From assembly GCA_017537745.1 (NCBI GenBank), contig JAFYKF010000009.1:62001-126000 (forward strand): 64,000 nt of DNA, in the 5' to 3' direction. The notes below the pieces were generated by a model that made no database searches, was not told the DNA's origin, and saw nothing but the letters and a program-made list of their open reading frames with translations. Source of the stretch: Candidatus Saccharimonadota bacterium. Its GTDB lineage: Bacteria; Patescibacteriota; Saccharimonadia; Saccharimonadales; Saccharimonadaceae. Made by a program: the position numbers and the translations under genes. Below, piece after piece: positions 56,835-64,000 of the stretch; positions within the stretch are counted from its first letter, which is position 1; each line of letters opens with the position of its first letter.

Positions 56835-59210
56835 CTAATACTTCTCAATATGGAAAGTAATATTCTTTTTGCTAACACCTTCCGGCTGATAAATCGACGC
56901 CGGCGTAATAACCGCACCTGGATATTTCTCGCTTACCTCAGCCAAAACATCGGCATAATTCTTATCAGTCGTAACAGTTTCATCAATTTGATCTTTGATT
57001 TCAAAATCATTTTTCACTGCCCGAATACCAGCTAATTTATTAATCACATCAACGCTTAATTCGAACCCAGCTAAATATTCCGCCAGTTTGAAATTTCTTC
57101 GCACCGAATTCTTAAATTCCCCCACCACCCCAACATATTGATCATCAAGCGTCCAAATCTCCGCTGCACGCTTATTCTCGAACGGCAAAGCGTCTGCAGC
57201 CCTACTCTTCAACGGCAAAAACTTCACAGCGATATTCAACTCTTCCAACAATTTTTCCGCATAGAATTTTGCCTTATAATAAGCATCACCCGTAGTCTTT
57301 CTTTCAGCCACCACAAAACCCATTTGCATTTTCTCAACTGGCACATTTTCATCATTCATTCCCCAACCCTTTTGATAAACCTTATTCATTTCAAAAATCG
57401 CAAATTTATCTACTGGCAATTTCTGATTTAAATAAGCCTTATCAAGCAAGCTCGGCACAATAGTCTGCCTCACATATTGCAAATCCGGCGAAATCGAGTT
57501 AACAATCTTATATGAATTTGCCACGTCAAGACCAGCCTTTTTCAACAACCTTTCGCTCACAAAGCTATATGCCAGCACCTCATTCGCACCATATTCCTTC
57601 ATGATTTCACGAATTTGTGTCTTCAAACTAAGCATCTTATTTCGCTCTGCCGTCGCGTGTCGTGGCAATGTCGGCGTGATATTATCATATCCGAGTAGTC
57701 TCCCCACTTCTTCAATGATATCCTCTTTGATATGGATATCCGTCCGCCAAATTTTTGCCCAAACCGTCAAAACATCACCATTATTCTCAACATCGAATCC
57801 GACATTAGAAAGCGTCTGCATAATCAATTTCTTACTATAGTCTGTACCAAGCAATTCGTTTATTTCGCCAACAGAAACAATTATCGGCTGCGGCTTTTTC
57901 CATCCCACAAACGCATCGCAAGCATCAAGCGGCTTACCATTAATTTCTTTAATTGCTTCCGCCAAAACGTTAAATGTACCACCCGCCGGCACACCTTTTG
58001 TGAATCTCGTAATAGCCTCGCTAAAAATGCCATGTTCCATCTGCGTTTTACGAAGATTAAACAAACTAAACGTTGCCGATTCCAACAACACATTATTTGT
58101 ATTTTCGTCTATTTCTGTACTCTTTCCACCCATCGCGCCAGCCATTGCCACCGGCACATCATTCGATGTAATTAAAATATCACTTGGAATACAAGAAACT
58201 TCTTTGCCATCCAACAGCTCAAGCTTTTCACCTTCACGCGCCAACCTCACATTAATAATCGGCTTTTCGCTTCCACCTACGCTCAAGAATTTATCATAGT
58301 CAAAAGCATGCAACGGTTGCCCAGTAAGCAACATTAAATAATTTGTCACATCAACTATTTTCGAAATACTTTGCATTCCAGACTTTGCCAAAAGTATTTG
58401 CATTTCCGACAAATACTTATTTCCCTCAACCGGATCAACCACTTTAATAACCGCGCAACTATATCTTGGACAAATCTCCGGGTCTGCAATCTCTACAGTT
58501 AGTTCAGATTTTTTCGCCTTAATTCCATCTCCCCATCTAACGAAAAATCCTTTCGGAAATACCTTCTCAACAGTCAAAAACTCTGGTTCAGCAAATTTCT
58601 CACCCAATATACCTGCCACTTCCCTGGCAAAACCAATAATACCAAAGCAATCCGGCCGGTGTGTCAAAGATTTATTCTCAATTTCCAAAATCAAATCATT
58701 TAATTCAAATACATCAGACAGCAAATCACCTGGCTGCGCCATTGTTGGATCAATCTCAACAATTCCCGAATGGTCGCCACCAAAATCCAATTCATCCGCA
58801 CCAGCCAACATACCAAAGGAATCATATTTTCCGAGCATTTTGCGTTTGCCAATCACAAACGGGGCATCTTCATGGACCGAAGCCGGCACAATTGCCCCCG
58901 GCGCAATCCAAGCCGCCAACATTCCAACATGTACATTTGGCGCCCCACACACCACCTGCACTAATCCATCCGCGTCTTTCTCAACTTTTTCAATATTTTT
59001 ATCACCAACATAAACTTGACAGAGTGTCAAATGTGTGTCAGGTATCTTTTCGGCATTTACTACCTTTGCAACATATATATTATTATATTTAGCGCTCTCA
59101 TCAATCACACCCTCGACTTCCACCAACCTAGCACCAATCAAGCGTATCAGCTCTTCATTAGAGACCGGTATCGAAACATATTTTTTAAGCCAATTTAACG
59201 AAATTCTCAT
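56835..59210 (-). CDS. pheT: Phenylalanyl-tRNA synthetase beta subunit
   Basis: A 791-residue protein with an N-terminal tRNA-binding OB domain (about 40-150), B3/B4 editing region, B5 and the catalytic-like core (YDNITPTLPRHA; EVLAYSFVSERLL). The C-terminal FDX-ACB anticodon domain is cut short: it ends after the SIYQPEGVSKKNITFHIEK strand, missing the final helix-strand part. It forms the alpha2beta2 enzyme with pheS, 13 nt upstream. RBS AGGAGG. Confidence 0.95.
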   Translation of the reverse strand: MRISLNWLKKYVSIPVSNEELIRLIGARLVEVEGVIDESAKYNNIYVAKVVNAEKIPDTHLTLCQVYVGDKNIEKVEKDADGLVQVVCGAPNVHVGMLAAWIAPGAIVPASVHEDAPFVIGKRKMLGKYDSFGMLAGADELDFGGDHSGIVEIDPTMAQPGDLLSDVFELNDLILEIENKSLTHRPDCFGIIGFAREVAGILGEKFAEPEFLTVEKVFPKGFFVRWGDGIKAKKSELTVEIADPEICPRYSCAVIKVVDPVEGNKYLSEMQILLAKSGMQSISKIVDVTNYLMLLTGQPLHAFDYDKFLSVGGSEKPIINVRLAREGEKLELLDGKEVSCIPSDILITSNDVPVAMAGAMGGKSTEIDENTNNVLLESATFSLFNLRKTQMEHGIFSEAITRFTKGVPAGGTFNVLAEAIKEINGKPLDACDAFVGWKKPQPIIVSVGEINELLGTDYSKKLIMQTLSNVGFDVENNGDVLTVWAKIWRTDIHIKEDIIEEVGRLLGYDNITPTLPRHATAERNKMLSLKTQIREIMKEYGANEVLAYSFVSERLLKKAGLDVANSYKIVNSISPDLQYVRQTIVPSLLDKAYLNQKLPVDKFAIFEMNKVYQKGWGMNDENVPVEKMQMGFVVAERKTTGDAYYKAKFYAEKLLEELNIAVKFLPLKSRAADALPFENKRAAEIWTLDDQYVGVVGEFKNSVRRNFKLAEYLAGFELSVDVINKLAGIRAVKNDFEIKDQIDETVTTDKNYADVLAEVSEKYPGAVITPASIYQPEGVSKKNITFHIEKY

Positions 59211-59223
59211 TTTCCTCCTAACC

Positions 59224-60183
59224 CTATTTAAATTCCCTTAAGAATCTAAGATCCCCCGACTCAAAATGCCGCACATCCATCAAACCATAGCGCAACATCA
59301 CTAGTCTATCAATTCCGCCACCCCAAGCAAAACCATGGTATTCGTTTGGATCAATCCCGGCCATCTTCAAAACGTTTGGATGAATCATCCCGCAACCCAG
59401 CATCTCCAAATAGTCACCTTTCTTGCCACCCAAAGCTTTTGGCTTTTCAATCAAAAACTCCAGCGAAGGCTCCGTAAATGGGAAATACCCTGGTTGCGTC
59501 CGAATATTCAACTTTTGTTCATAATATTTCTCAAAGAATTCTCTTAAAATTCCAAGCATATCACCCAATGTACAACTACGCGACACATATACACCTTCAC
59601 ACTGATAAAAAGTATGTTCATGTGTTGCATCTACGTCCTCGTTTCGGTACACTCTACCCGGCACCACCACGGCAATCTCCTCACCTTTAGCCAATTTGTC
59701 TCGATATGCCTTCAGCACCCGATGTTGCATCGTAGACGTATGCGCTGGCGGTATCAAACCTTCCTCAGTCCGGAAAGTGTCATAACCATCTCGCGCTGGA
59801 TGCTCTTTAGCAAAGTTCAAGGAATCAAACATATGGAACTCATCGTCCAGCTGACGCGATTCCATCACATCAAACCCCATCAATTGGTAAATTGAAACAA
59901 CTCTATCGAGCTCCGTCATCAAAGGGTGTCTAGAACCTTGAAACACAGGGTAAACCGTCGGCAAAGCTTCGTTCACGCCACAGGGCGCAGTAATATCAAG
60001 AGGCTCCACCGCCACATCGAGTGCAGCTTCTTCAGCAACGCGAATCTTTTCTAAAATCGCCATCTTCCGCTCATTTAATTCACGCCCAAAAGCACCCCGC
60101 TTCTCTGGCGCAATATCACGAATCTGAGCATATTGTGTATTTAATTCTTTTAATTCTTTCTTTAAAGACTCCAACTCGTTCAT
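59224..60183 (-). CDS. pheS: Phenylalanyl-tRNA synthetase alpha subunit
   Basis: A 319-residue class II catalytic subunit: motif 2 in HEHTFYQCEGVYV, FTEPSLEFLIE and motif 3 in GFAWGGGIDRLVMLRYG. The N-terminal coiled coil is short (about 1-45). ATG 60183 lies exactly 6 nt after TATAAT with no Shine-Dalgarno, so translation is probably leaderless, whereas pheT downstream uses AGGAGG. Confidence 0.96.
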   Translation of the reverse strand: MNELESLKKELKELNTQYAQIRDIAPEKRGAFGRELNERKMAILEKIRVAEEAALDVAVEPLDITAPCGVNEALPTVYPVFQGSRHPLMTELDRVVSIYQLMGFDVMESRQLDDEFHMFDSLNFAKEHPARDGYDTFRTEEGLIPPAHTSTMQHRVLKAYRDKLAKGEEIAVVVPGRVYRNEDVDATHEHTFYQCEGVYVSRSCTLGDMLGILREFFEKYYEQKLNIRTQPGYFPFTEPSLEFLIEKPKALGGKKGDYLEMLGCGMIHPNVLKMAGIDPNEYHGFAWGGGIDRLVMLRYGLMDVRHFESGDLRFLREFK

Positions 60184-60189
60184 ATATAT

Positions 60190-60195
60190 ATTATA
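60190..60195 (-). promoter_or_regulatory. -10 box of leaderless pheST
   Basis: TGGTATAAT on the minus strand (TATAAT 60190-60195), 6 nt before the pheS ATG. Confidence 0.65.
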
Positions 60196-60201
60196 CCATA
60201 T

Positions 60202-60366
60202 TTATACCTTAATATTCTTCAAAAAATCCTCCATGTAGGCCGAACCATCTACAAAATCCGGGTCCTCCATTTTAGATTGCGCATCCATTTTGGCGCGCAA
60301 GTCTGCATTGATTCGTCGCGACAAATCAGCGTTTTTATCATCTTCCTTAGTCAACATTATTCCCAT
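60202..60366 (-). CDS. Small charged protein, unknown function (54 aa)
   Basis: An intact frame upstream of pheS encodes 54 residues starting MGIMLTKEDDKNADLSRRIN and ending YMEDFLKNIKV. It is acidic, soluble and probably helical, with no known motif. ATG 60366 lies 6 nt after TATAAT, matching the leaderless pattern of its neighbours, which raises the chance that it is real. A start at ATG 60357 would give 51 residues. Found by reading the gap; too short for ordinary gene calling. Confidence 0.6.
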   Translation of the reverse strand: MGIMLTKEDDKNADLSRRINADLRAKMDAQSKMEDPDFVDGSAYMEDFLKNIKV

Positions 60367-60372
60367 TTTTTC

Positions 60373-60378
60373 ATTATA
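60373..60378 (-). promoter_or_regulatory. -10 box of the 54-aa ORF
   Basis: TGTTATAAT on the minus strand (TATAAT 60373-60378), 6 nt before ATG 60366. Confidence 0.5.
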
Positions 60379-60393
60379 ACATAAATAGTGTGC

Positions 60394-60399
60394 TATAAT
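60394..60399 (+). promoter_or_regulatory. Extended -10 of the aquaporin-like gene
   Basis: TGCTATAAT with TATAAT 60394-60399; leader of about 22 nt with AAGGAGG before ATG 60427. Confidence 0.55.
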
Positions 60400-60426
60400 A
60401 GAGTAAATATTATTTAAGGAGGAAAG

Positions 60427-61362
60427 ATGGCAACAAAAAAGCCTAAGACGTCGTCAAAGACTGCAAAAGCCAAAACGACCAAACCCAAAACTGCCACGAA
60501 AACTGTCGACAAACCAGTATCCGAGGCTGTCAAAACCAATACGGTAGAAAAAGATGTCACTACAGAACCAAAAGCCAAAAAGTCCTGTCTTAGTGGTTTC
60601 TTTGCCAAGAAATACGAAGAAAAAGAGAGCATTCTCACTATCTTCAAAAATCACAAATTTTACGGTGCTTTACTCGGCGAAATATTAGGTACAGCATTAA
60701 TTACGTTGCTCCTATTCTCATTCGCGCTAATCGGCATCCACAACATGGCAATGTATGCCTTTGCCTTGATCGCAATCTTTATTGCAATTTATGCCTTCTC
60801 GGGTGCCTGTCTTAATCCACTCGTAGCTGTCGGTATGATGGCATCTCGACGCATCTCAGTAATCCGCGGTTTCATGTATATCATTGCGGAAGTTGTCGGC
60901 GCTTGGCTCGGCTGGCTCATCTTCAACTCGTTCCACGTTGCTGGTGGCGAAGCAGCCATGGATGTCCCAACTATGACCGCTGTCGGCGAAAACCAATTCT
61001 GGATTTTCACCATGGTAGAATTACTCGGCGCAATTATCATCGGGTTCTTCTTCGCGCGTGGCCTCAAATACAAGCGCAGCGTATTCACTTTTGCTACAAC
61101 TGTAGTAGGTGGTATGGTATTAGCAAGCTTTATTGGCTACATCGTATCCGCAGCATTCTTCGGCAACCTCACTGGTAATTTTGTATTCAACCCAGCAGCT
61201 GCCTTGATGCTACAAATCTTCCCAACTGCAGGTGAGAACTTCGGCGAGATTCTTGGTGGCGTTTGCCAAGCACTATCAATCTACGCCCTCTTCCCAATGA
61301 TTGGCGGCGTCGTCGGCTTCTATCTATCCGACTTCACTTCCAAGCTTTCCGGCGAAGAATAA
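60427..61362 (+). CDS. MIP/aquaporin-family channel with Lys-rich N-terminal extension
   Basis: A 311-residue membrane protein. Residues 1-about 75 are a Lys/Thr/Pro-rich cytoplasmic extension. Six membrane segments follow. The two half-helix motifs are SGACLNPLVA (about 128-137; NPL replaces NPA) and FNPAAALM (about 253-260; normal NPA). MIP channels pass water, glycerol or small neutral solutes. The altered first motif could change selectivity (inference). A strong Shine-Dalgarno (AAGGAGG) precedes the ATG; a bidirectional terminator follows. Confidence 0.85.
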   Translation: MATKKPKTSSKTAKAKTTKPKTATKTVDKPVSEAVKTNTVEKDVTTEPKAKKSCLSGFFAKKYEEKESILTIFKNHKFYGALLGEILGTALITLLLFSFALIGIHNMAMYAFALIAIFIAIYAFSGACLNPLVAVGMMASRRISVIRGFMYIIAEVVGAWLGWLIFNSFHVAGGEAAMDVPTMTAVGENQFWIFTMVELLGAIIIGFFFARGLKYKRSVFTFATTVVGGMVLASFIGYIVSAAFFGNLTGNFVFNPAAALMLQIFPTAGENFGEILGGVCQALSIYALFPMIGGVVGFYLSDFTSKLSGEE

Positions 61363-61391
61363 AAAATAGCCCCACCAAAGGGGCTATTTTT
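61363..61391. terminator. Bidirectional terminator between aquaporin and metG
   Basis: AAAAATAGCCCC/GGGGCTATTTTT hairpin around ACCAAA with T-runs on both strands, at the convergent gene ends. Confidence 0.85.
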
Positions 61392-62807
61392 TTATTGTTT
61401 TGGGAACAAAGGTATTTCGGGCGGTGTTATCGGATTAGCAAATACTGCCGATACTTTCTCAGTCGCATTGGGCAAAAACGGCGAAAGTAGATAATTGGCA
61501 TTGAGTAATTCACAGATTAAACTTTTTAGACACTTGTCCAATTCTTCCTTTTTGCCGTCCTTGGCAAGACTCCAAGGCTTTTCCTCATCAATCTTACGAT
61601 TCAATCCTTGTAACTTTTCCCACACATAGTCCATCGCTTTTGAATATTCAAAACTATCCATCAATTCCTTATATTCTTGCGGTATCACAGGCTCAAAAGC
61701 TTCACCAAGCTCAAAGTTATTCTTTGACGCCAAGGTTGCAAGCCTCTGCACTAAATTACCCAAATCATTTGCGAGTTCATTATTGTAAGCCTCATCAAAC
61801 TTTTCCCATGTAAAATCCGAATCTGCAAAAGTATCAATGTGACGCAAGAAATAATAACGAAATCCATCTATGCCATGCCTATTTAAGACTTCCATTGGAT
61901 CAACCACGTTGCCAATCGACTTTGACATCTTTTGCCCATTTGCAAGCACCATTCCATGTGACACCAAGTGACGAGGCAAAGGCAAACCAAGCCCGATTAG
62001 CATAGCTGGCCAAATTATAGCATGAAATCTTAGGATATCTTTACCCACAAATTGAGCCTGTGCTGGCCACCAATCATCAATCGAAGTCTCTGGATATCCC
62101 AAAACAGTAAGATAATTTGACAATGCATCTATCCACACATACATCACTTGCGATTCATCGCCCGGTACTGGCACGCCCCAAGTTAATTGTTCCACCGAAC
62201 GCGAAACCGACACATCGGGTGATTCATCCAAAAGTTTCAGCACCTCTTTCTTACGAAAATCCGGCAAAACCAACATCTCGCCCAATTCAATAGACCGAAC
62301 GATTTGTTCCTTAAAATCTGAAATTCGAAAATAATAATTCTCTTCCGAAAGTTGCTCATACGGCTTCTGATGGTCAGGACAAACCCCATGATTTTCTTCC
62401 ACTTCTTTATCGGTCACAAACCTTTCACACCCAGTGCAATACCAGCCCTCATATTTTGCTTTATAGATATGCGATTCCAGACGCTTCCAAATTTCCTGAC
62501 ATCGTTTTTGATGCTCCGCATCCGTCGTCCGCACAAAATCCGTGTATTCCACGCCCAAAGAATGGATGAAATCTTGGAATTTCTTTGCGTTTTCCGACAC
62601 ATATTGTTCTACGGGCTTACCAAGTTCTTCAGCTTTTTTAAAAATCTTCCCGCCATGTTCATCGGTACCAGCCTGCAAACGCACTTCATTCCCAATTAAT
62701 CTATTATAGCGCACACAAACATCTGCAAGACAATAATCCATTGCATGTCCAATGTGTGGCTGACCATTTACGTACGGAATCGCCGTCGTAATATAAACTT
62801 TACTCAT
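61392..62807 (-). CDS. metG: Methionyl-tRNA synthetase
   Basis: A 471-residue class Ia synthetase: HIGH is PHIGH (17-21), KMSKS is KMSKSIGNV (about 293), and the connective zinc knuckle keeps YCTGCERF and GVCPDHQ. It lacks the C-terminal EMAP-like tRNA-binding domain, as the shorter bacterial form does. RBS AGGAGG. It follows the Pro/Ala-rich protein gene by 12 nt and may share its transcript. Confidence 0.97.
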   Translation of the reverse strand: MSKVYITTAIPYVNGQPHIGHAMDYCLADVCVRYNRLIGNEVRLQAGTDEHGGKIFKKAEELGKPVEQYVSENAKKFQDFIHSLGVEYTDFVRTTDAEHQKRCQEIWKRLESHIYKAKYEGWYCTGCERFVTDKEVEENHGVCPDHQKPYEQLSEENYYFRISDFKEQIVRSIELGEMLVLPDFRKKEVLKLLDESPDVSVSRSVEQLTWGVPVPGDESQVMYVWIDALSNYLTVLGYPETSIDDWWPAQAQFVGKDILRFHAIIWPAMLIGLGLPLPRHLVSHGMVLANGQKMSKSIGNVVDPMEVLNRHGIDGFRYYFLRHIDTFADSDFTWEKFDEAYNNELANDLGNLVQRLATLASKNNFELGEAFEPVIPQEYKELMDSFEYSKAMDYVWEKLQGLNRKIDEEKPWSLAKDGKKEELDKCLKSLICELLNANYLLSPFLPNATEKVSAVFANPITPPEIPLFPKQ

Positions 62808-62819
62808 TGTCCTCCTAAA

Positions 62820-63635
62820 TTATTTGCCCGAACCCAACATCTGAATTAATACTACTACCAAAACAGCAATTATAACTACACCGAGCACACCCAAGAGTAT
62901 CAAAGTAGACTTGCTCATTTTCTTTTTTCCAGACTTACTGCCCGCCTTATTCTGTTCGTTGTAAGCCATGCTTGAAGTTGCCAAACCTTGGGCTGCCCCA
63001 ATCGCTCCACTTTCAGAAGGTACTGAAATTGCACTACCAATTGAACCAGGCACTGGCTCTGCCGCTTTTAGTGGCGCCTTTAGTTCTTCTTCTTCAGGAT
63101 TTGGTGCTTTAGCCGGAGTTGGCATCGTAATCGGGTCCATTGCACCAAATGTGGTATTAGCACCAGATTCCACAGGCGCCGCAGCAGCATTTGTCGGGTT
63201 AAGCGGAGCGGCAGATGGCTCAGTTGAAGCGGCCACCGGAGCTTCCGGGGTCACAGCTTGTTCAGCAGTTGATGTTTGAAGTGTCTCTAGCACCTCGGAG
63301 GCCTCTGGCACTACATCCGACAAATCAGGAGCCGTAGCTGGTGCTTCCGGAGCTACAGGAGCTTCAGGCACAGCAGGCATTTCAGGAGCCACAGGCGCAA
63401 CTGGTGCTTCCGGAGCCACAGGAGCTTCTGGCGCAGCAGGCATTTCAGGCGCAACAGGAGCCTCAGGTGTAGCAGGAGCTGCAGGAGCAACCGGTTCAGC
63501 CGGAGCAAGCGATTCTGCTGGCGAAATCGGATTCAAAGCTGGAGCCTCAGGTGGCAAAGAAGGTAATTCTGGCGGTAAAGGCAAATCAGATGGCGTATTA
63601 GATGTTGCTGGTGTTGTTGTATTTGTTGGCTCCAT
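62820..63635 (-). CDS. Pro/Ala-rich membrane protein with C-terminal anchor
   Basis: A 271-residue protein dominated by imperfect APEAPVAPE-type repeats (about 15-170), then a linker and a C-terminal membrane helix (about 243-267, LILLGVLGVVIIAVLVVVLI) preceded by a Lys-rich patch (KSGKKKMSKS). No signal peptide. Orientation is N-terminus inside by the positive-inside rule, so the repeats may lie in the cytoplasm. Function unknown. RBS AAGGAAG. Confidence 0.7.
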   Translation of the reverse strand: MEPTNTTTPATSNTPSDLPLPPELPSLPPEAPALNPISPAESLAPAEPVAPAAPATPEAPVAPEMPAAPEAPVAPEAPVAPVAPEMPAVPEAPVAPEAPATAPDLSDVVPEASEVLETLQTSTAEQAVTPEAPVAASTEPSAAPLNPTNAAAAPVESGANTTFGAMDPITMPTPAKAPNPEEEELKAPLKAAEPVPGSIGSAISVPSESGAIGAAQGLATSSMAYNEQNKAGSKSGKKKMSKSTLILLGVLGVVIIAVLVVVLIQMLGSGK

Positions 63636-63681
63636 TTTTTCTTCCTTATTTTATTTGACAATTATTATTATATATATTATA

Positions 63682-64000
63682 TCACATCTTAACAGATTTA
63701 ATTGCTTTAGATAACACATTTATTGACTTTTGCAAATCAATATTCTCCTTTTCAGATAGCTTCACATCCAAACGTCGCACCACACCTTCACGCCCCACCA
63801 CAGTTGGCCAACCATAATATGTGTCCGTAAAACTATCGAGTGACGAAACTGGCAAAACTCTTAACTCGTCATTCAAAATCGAATTAATAATTTGCACTGC
63901 ACAAGTTGCAATACCATATTGTGTAGCACCTTTTTTCTCGATAATATCATATGCCTCATTCCGCACGTAATCCGAAATCCCCTTCAGAGTTTCGCGCGGT
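63682..64000 (-). CDS. ldh: L-lactate dehydrogenase, C-terminal part (5' end beyond window)
   Basis: The frame is open to the right edge, so only the last 106 residues or so are seen. IIEKKGATQYGIATCAVQIINSILNDELRVLPVS is split here by key parts: the KKGAT...YGIA helix, the LNDE and VLPVS strand, and YYGWPTVVGREGV, all typical of the LDH/MDH C-terminal domain. The KGAT-type helix favours lactate over malate dehydrogenase, but the active-site His and the specificity loop are outside the window. It fits fermentation of pyruvate to lactate. Confidence 0.85.
   Translation of the reverse strand, partial: PRETLKGISDYVRNEAYDIIEKKGATQYGIATCAVQIINSILNDELRVLPVSSLDSFTDTYYGWPTVVGREGVVRRLDVKLSEKENIDLQKSINVLSKAIKSVKM

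Overview
This window reads as chromosome from an AT-rich, streamlined member of the Candidate Phyla Radiation, most likely Candidatus Saccharibacteria (TM7). That is an inference from the whole: tightly packed genes, many proteins with low-complexity charged tails, a ribosomal/RNA polymerase block with cysteine-free L36, L32 and S4, large secreted FISUMP-domain proteins, FtsEX with a PcsB-like hydrolase, and no amino-acid or cofactor biosynthesis in view apart from a thymidylate/folate trio. TGA is used as a normal stop (ends of the holB-like and SpoU-family genes), which argues against the UGA-recoding Gracilibacteria/Absconditabacteria.

Layout. 1-4.1 kb: C-terminally truncated giant surface protein (minus). 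4.2-7.6 kb: tRNA-Thr(UGU), CDF transporter, SDR oxidoreductase, rubrerythrin, a sigma region 4-like protein, tRNA-Thr(GGU), tRNA-Tyr. 7.6-20.3 kb: TPR protein, tandem glycosyltransferase, two FISUMP surface proteins around holB-rluA-trpS and tRNA-Ala(CGC), then GH25 lysozyme, a bile-salt-hydrolase/penicillin-acylase relative and a secreted sortase-fold protein. 20.4-23.3 kb: thyA-folA-glyA. 23.3-24.3 kb: tRNA-Ala(GGC) and an HD hydrolase. 24.4-28.5 kb: infA-rpmJ-rpsM-rpsK-rpsD-rpoA-rplQ-rplM-rpsI. 28.6-31.5 kb: alarmone-hydrolase-like HD protein, sortase, secY. 31.6-39 kb: rpoB-rpoC. 39-43.6 kb: khpA, a candidate small RNA, rpsP, two unknown genes, rnc, a NUDIX gene and rpmF-nusB. 43.7-49 kb: lipid-free single-pass membrane protein, tsaC-like, SpoU methylase, glutaredoxin, leuS, a small membrane protein. 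49.1-56.7 kb: GT4 glycosyltransferase, CtpA-like protease, CHAP hydrolase, ftsX, ftsE, FISUMP protein. 56.8-64 kb: pheT, pheS, a 54-aa ORF, aquaporin-like channel, metG, a Pro/Ala-rich membrane protein and the C-terminal part of a lactate dehydrogenase.

How it works together. Most genes are core information processing. The accessory content is almost all cell-surface: four secreted modular proteins that seem to share one N-terminal beta module, two sortase-like enzymes, peptidoglycan hydrolases and the FtsEX divisome machinery, as expected for an episymbiont that lives attached to a host bacterium.

Most notable signals: (i) a set of palindromic or duplicated GC-rich inserts, two of them in frame inside leuS, one inside the rpoBC terminator, and three abutting tRNA 3' ends; (ii) widespread leaderless initiation with a TATAAT-like box 6-7 nt before the start codon; (iii) an RpoC lacking the cysteines of both zinc sites; (iv) an orphan consensus promoter plus terminator that probably makes a roughly 97-nt RNA; (v) the shared N-terminal surface module and a sorting-signal-like motif at the wrong end of a protein. 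All comparisons were done by eye; no database or folding program was run.
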